A DNA stretch of 64,000 bases. It comes from Halobacteriales archaeon QS_4_69_34 (GTDB lineage Archaea > Halobacteriota > Halobacteria > Halobacteriales > Halococcaceae). Of this stretch, positions 61,940 to 64,000 are shown piece by piece. Under the pieces are notes generated by a model. It searched no databases and was not told where the DNA came from. It was given only the letters and a program-made list of their open reading frames with translations. The position numbers and the translations under genes were made by a program. Positions within the stretch are counted from its first letter, which is position 1. Each line of letters begins with the position of its first letter. Where the stretch lies: positions 1 to 64,000 of the forward strand of contig PXRN01000009.1 of NCBI GenBank assembly GCA_003021045.1. The letters are read 5' to 3'.

Positions 61940-63745
61940 TCAGTCGTCGGCGGGAACCGCCTCGGCGAGGGTCTCGGGCGCGACGCCGACGTACCGGACG
62001 ATCGCGTCGAACCGCTCGACGGCGAAGCGCTCGCCGCTCGTGATTCCCCGTGCGTCGTGCTCGCGCAGCCGGGTGTCGACGAAGCGCTCGGCGACCAGCG
62101 CTGCCCGCGCGTCGTCCTCGCTATCGATTCGCTCTTGGCCGTCGGCGATGAGCAACGCGGCGGTGTAGACGTCGAAGACGTAGTCGGCGAGCTCCTTCGC
62201 CTGGAGCTGGGCGTACTCGCCGTCCGCGCCCGCGAGGTGGGCGAGCGCCCCCTGGAGGTCGGTGAACTCCCCCTCCACGACGTCGGCGAGCTCGCGGAGC
62301 CGGGGGTGCTCGGCGGCCGCGAGGTGCTCCTGGATCGCGGGCAGGAGCGCCTCGTGGGCGTTCTCACGCTCCAGGGCGCGGAGCAGGTCGAGGCTCAGGA
62401 CGTTCGAGGTTCCCTCCCAGATCGGGAGCACCTGCGCGTCCCGGAGCAGCCGCGGGGTGACGTGCTCGCGGACGTAGCCGTTGCCCCCGAGCACCTCGCA
62501 GGCGTAGGAGGTCGTCTCGACGGCCATCCGCGCGGTCTCGTACTTCGCGACCGGGATCAGCGCGCGCATCAGCTTGAACGCGCGCTCGCCCGCCTCGGTC
62601 TCGCGGCCCTCGCGCTCGTAGACGTCGAGCAGGCGGGCACACTCGAAGCTGAAGGCCGCGGCGGCCTCGTAGTCCACGGCCATGTCCACCAGATCGCGGC
62701 GCATCAGTGGGTACTCCTGGATGACCTCGCCGAACACCTCCCGGTTCGCCGCCTACACCTTCGATTCGAGGAGGGCGCGGCCCATGATCCCCACCGCGGC
62801 GGTGGCGTTCGAGAGCCGCTCGAAGTTCAGCATCTCCGTCATCTGTCGGAAGCCGTTTTCGGGTTCGCCGACGAGGTGGGCCTCCGCGCCGTGGAACTCG
62901 ATCTCGCCGGTCGGGACGCTGAGCGTTCCCAGCTTGTCCTTCAGCCGGCGGAAGGTGGCGTCGTTGACCTCGCCGTCCGATCTGGTGCGCGACACCAGAA
63001 ACAGCGAGAGTCCCGCGGTGCCCTCGGGGGCGCCGGGCCGGCGGGCCAGCGCGAGCGCGCCCTCGGCGTCGATGTTCGAGCAGAACCACTTCTCGCCGGT
63101 CAGGTGGTAGACGCCCTCCGGGTCCCCCTCGAGCGCCGTGTCGTCGGCCGCCTCGGCGATCGTCTCGTTCGCCCCGACGTCGCTGCCCCCCTGCTTCTCG
63201 GTGAGGAACATCGCGCCCTCGATGTGCTCGTCGACGTCGCGGCTGGTGAGCGCCCGGAACTGCTCCGCTAAGGAGCCGTCGTCGAACTCGTCGAGGACGA
63301 TCGCCGCACCGGTGGTCATCGACACCGGACAGACGAAGCCCGGATCGGCAAACGAGAGCAGCGACTGCATCATGAGCGTGTGGGTGAGGCCGACGGGCTC
63401 CTCGCGGCCCGGCGGCGCGTGGAAGGCGTCGTGGCTCAGGCCGAACTCCTCGTAGGCGATCCGCTCGTTTTCGGCCTGCTTGGGGTGGTACTCGACCTCG
63501 TTCACCACGTCGCCGTGCTTGTCGTAGGTGTGGAGTTCGGGCTCGTGGCGGTCGATGCGGTCGGCGTTGTCCGCGACGGTGTGGCCGACCACCTCCCCGA
63601 AGTCCTCGAGGACGGGTTCGGCCCACTCGAACTCGTCGGCCGGATACGTCCGTGCGGCCACCCGCTGGAGCGTGCGGTCGAGCGTCCAGTAGTTGCAGTC
63701 CCGCCCCGCCTCGAACTGACCGTAGTCGATCGGCTCGCGCGTCAT
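61940..63745 (-). pseudogene. Acyl-CoA dehydrogenase interrupted by an in-frame TAG
   Basis: The reading frame encodes a 601-codon acyl-CoA dehydrogenase of the larger AidB-like type, starting MTREPIDYGQFEAGRDCNYW, with MFLTEKQGGSDVGANET and EKWFCSNIDAEGALALARRP in the flavin region and LGGNGYVREHVTPRLLRDAQ, VLPIWEGTSNVLSLD in the C-terminal part. A TAG at 62753-62755 splits it in the same frame between ESKV and AANREVFGEV; no shift of frame occurs. The two halves are 330 and at least 265 residues. A downstream GTG at 62737 could restart translation. It is probably a nonsense mutation or a sequence error; read-through is possible but unsupported. Confidence 0.85.
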
Positions 63746-63859
63746 ACGCTCTCCTCTGCGCCGGCCGACCTAAAGCTGCTGTCCGGGCTTTCGCCGTGGC
63801 CGGACCGTCGACGGCGATCGGAACCGAAGAATCCGTGTCGAGCGCGCCTCCAACCCGAC

Positions 63860-64000
63860 TCACCCGTCAGGATACTTCGGTTCGCGCTTCTCTGCCCGCG
63901 AGAGCGCGGTCTCGACCACGTCGCGCACGTCGCCGTGGAACGTCGCGCCGTGACCGGCATAGAGGTGCTCGACGCCCTCCGGAAGGCGGTCGAGCAGCGT
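63860..64000 (-). CDS. C-terminal end of a metallo-beta-lactamase fold hydrolase (partial)
   Basis: The 46 visible codons, cut at the 5' end by the window, read LLDRLPEGVEHLYAGHGATF followed by HGDVRDVV and end in KREPKYPDG. The AGHG motif is the final metal-binding histidine of MBL-fold hydrolases. The substrate cannot be told from this part. Confidence 0.6.
   Translation of the reverse strand, partial: TLLDRLPEGVEHLYAGHGATFHGDVRDVVETALSRAEKREPKYPDG

Noticed and set aside
62753..62755. TAG as a pyrrolysine codon
   Set aside because: The family has no reported pyrrolysine, no pyl genes are in the window, and a nonsense change or sequence error is simpler.

Overview
The window comes from a haloarchaeon (class Halobacteria). 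GC content is high, codon third positions are strongly G/C-biased, proteins are acidic and poor in lysine, several starts are probably leaderless (TATA-like boxes about 26-30 bases before the ATG), and gene families are haloarchaeal (gas vesicle genes, DUF2270, DUF302, DICT, Bax1/XPB, two-subunit 2-oxoacid:ferredoxin oxidoreductase, Tat-exported lipoproteins). Genes lie on both strands; most long opposite-strand ORFs are shadows.

Layout. 0-8.5 kb: partial TrpD-like transferase, fused siroheme decarboxylase AhbA-AhbB, and a biotin operon bioB - dehydrogenase-like gene (BioU candidate) - bioF - bioD that has no bioA; then a small membrane protein, an O-methyltransferase and a GYD protein. 8.9-16.7 kb: acyl-CoA ligase and acyl-CoA dehydrogenase, Eis-like acetyltransferase, metallo-beta-lactamase hydrolase, cation/proton antiporter with TrkA domain. 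17-23 kb: large FAD/FeS dehydrogenase (D-lactate/glycolate type), Tat-exported Asp-box protein with dockerin-like repeats, DICT protein. 23.3-26.9 kb: an (AT)19 microsatellite ahead of the 2-oxoacid:ferredoxin oxidoreductase genes, followed by an Lrp regulator. 26.9-31.5 kb: a HTH regulator, a DUF2270 protein, a rhodanese/persulfide-dioxygenase-like protein, a decayed IS6-type element truncating a second HTH gene, and a DUF302 protein. 31.7-37.5 kb: glyco-lipoprotein, acetyltransferase, thioesterase, half-size acyl-CoA synthetase-like protein, dnaJ.

37.9-44.3 kb is a gas vesicle cluster: gvpA and gvpO on the plus strand, and gvpF-G-H-(I position)-J-K-L-M on the minus strand as a chain of overlapping genes. 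It lies between dnaJ and dnaK-grpE, so it splits a chaperone locus that is normally contiguous. gvpC, gvpN, gvpD and gvpE are absent, but all eight genes known to be essential for vesicle formation are present. 44.4-49.3 kb: Rieske protein, dnaK, grpE.

49.5-64 kb: XPB helicase with its nuclease partner Bax1, DUF389 membrane protein, RNA m5C methyltransferase with a separate PUA-like partner, PAC2 protein, a frameshifted small gene, ketopantoate reductase, NifU-like protein, DUF5783, ilvD ending in a 23-bp tandem repeat, a TrkH potassium-channel remnant, a small zinc-finger protein, an acyl-CoA dehydrogenase broken by an in-frame TAG, and the end of a metallo-hydrolase. No rRNA, tRNA or CRISPR array was recognised.
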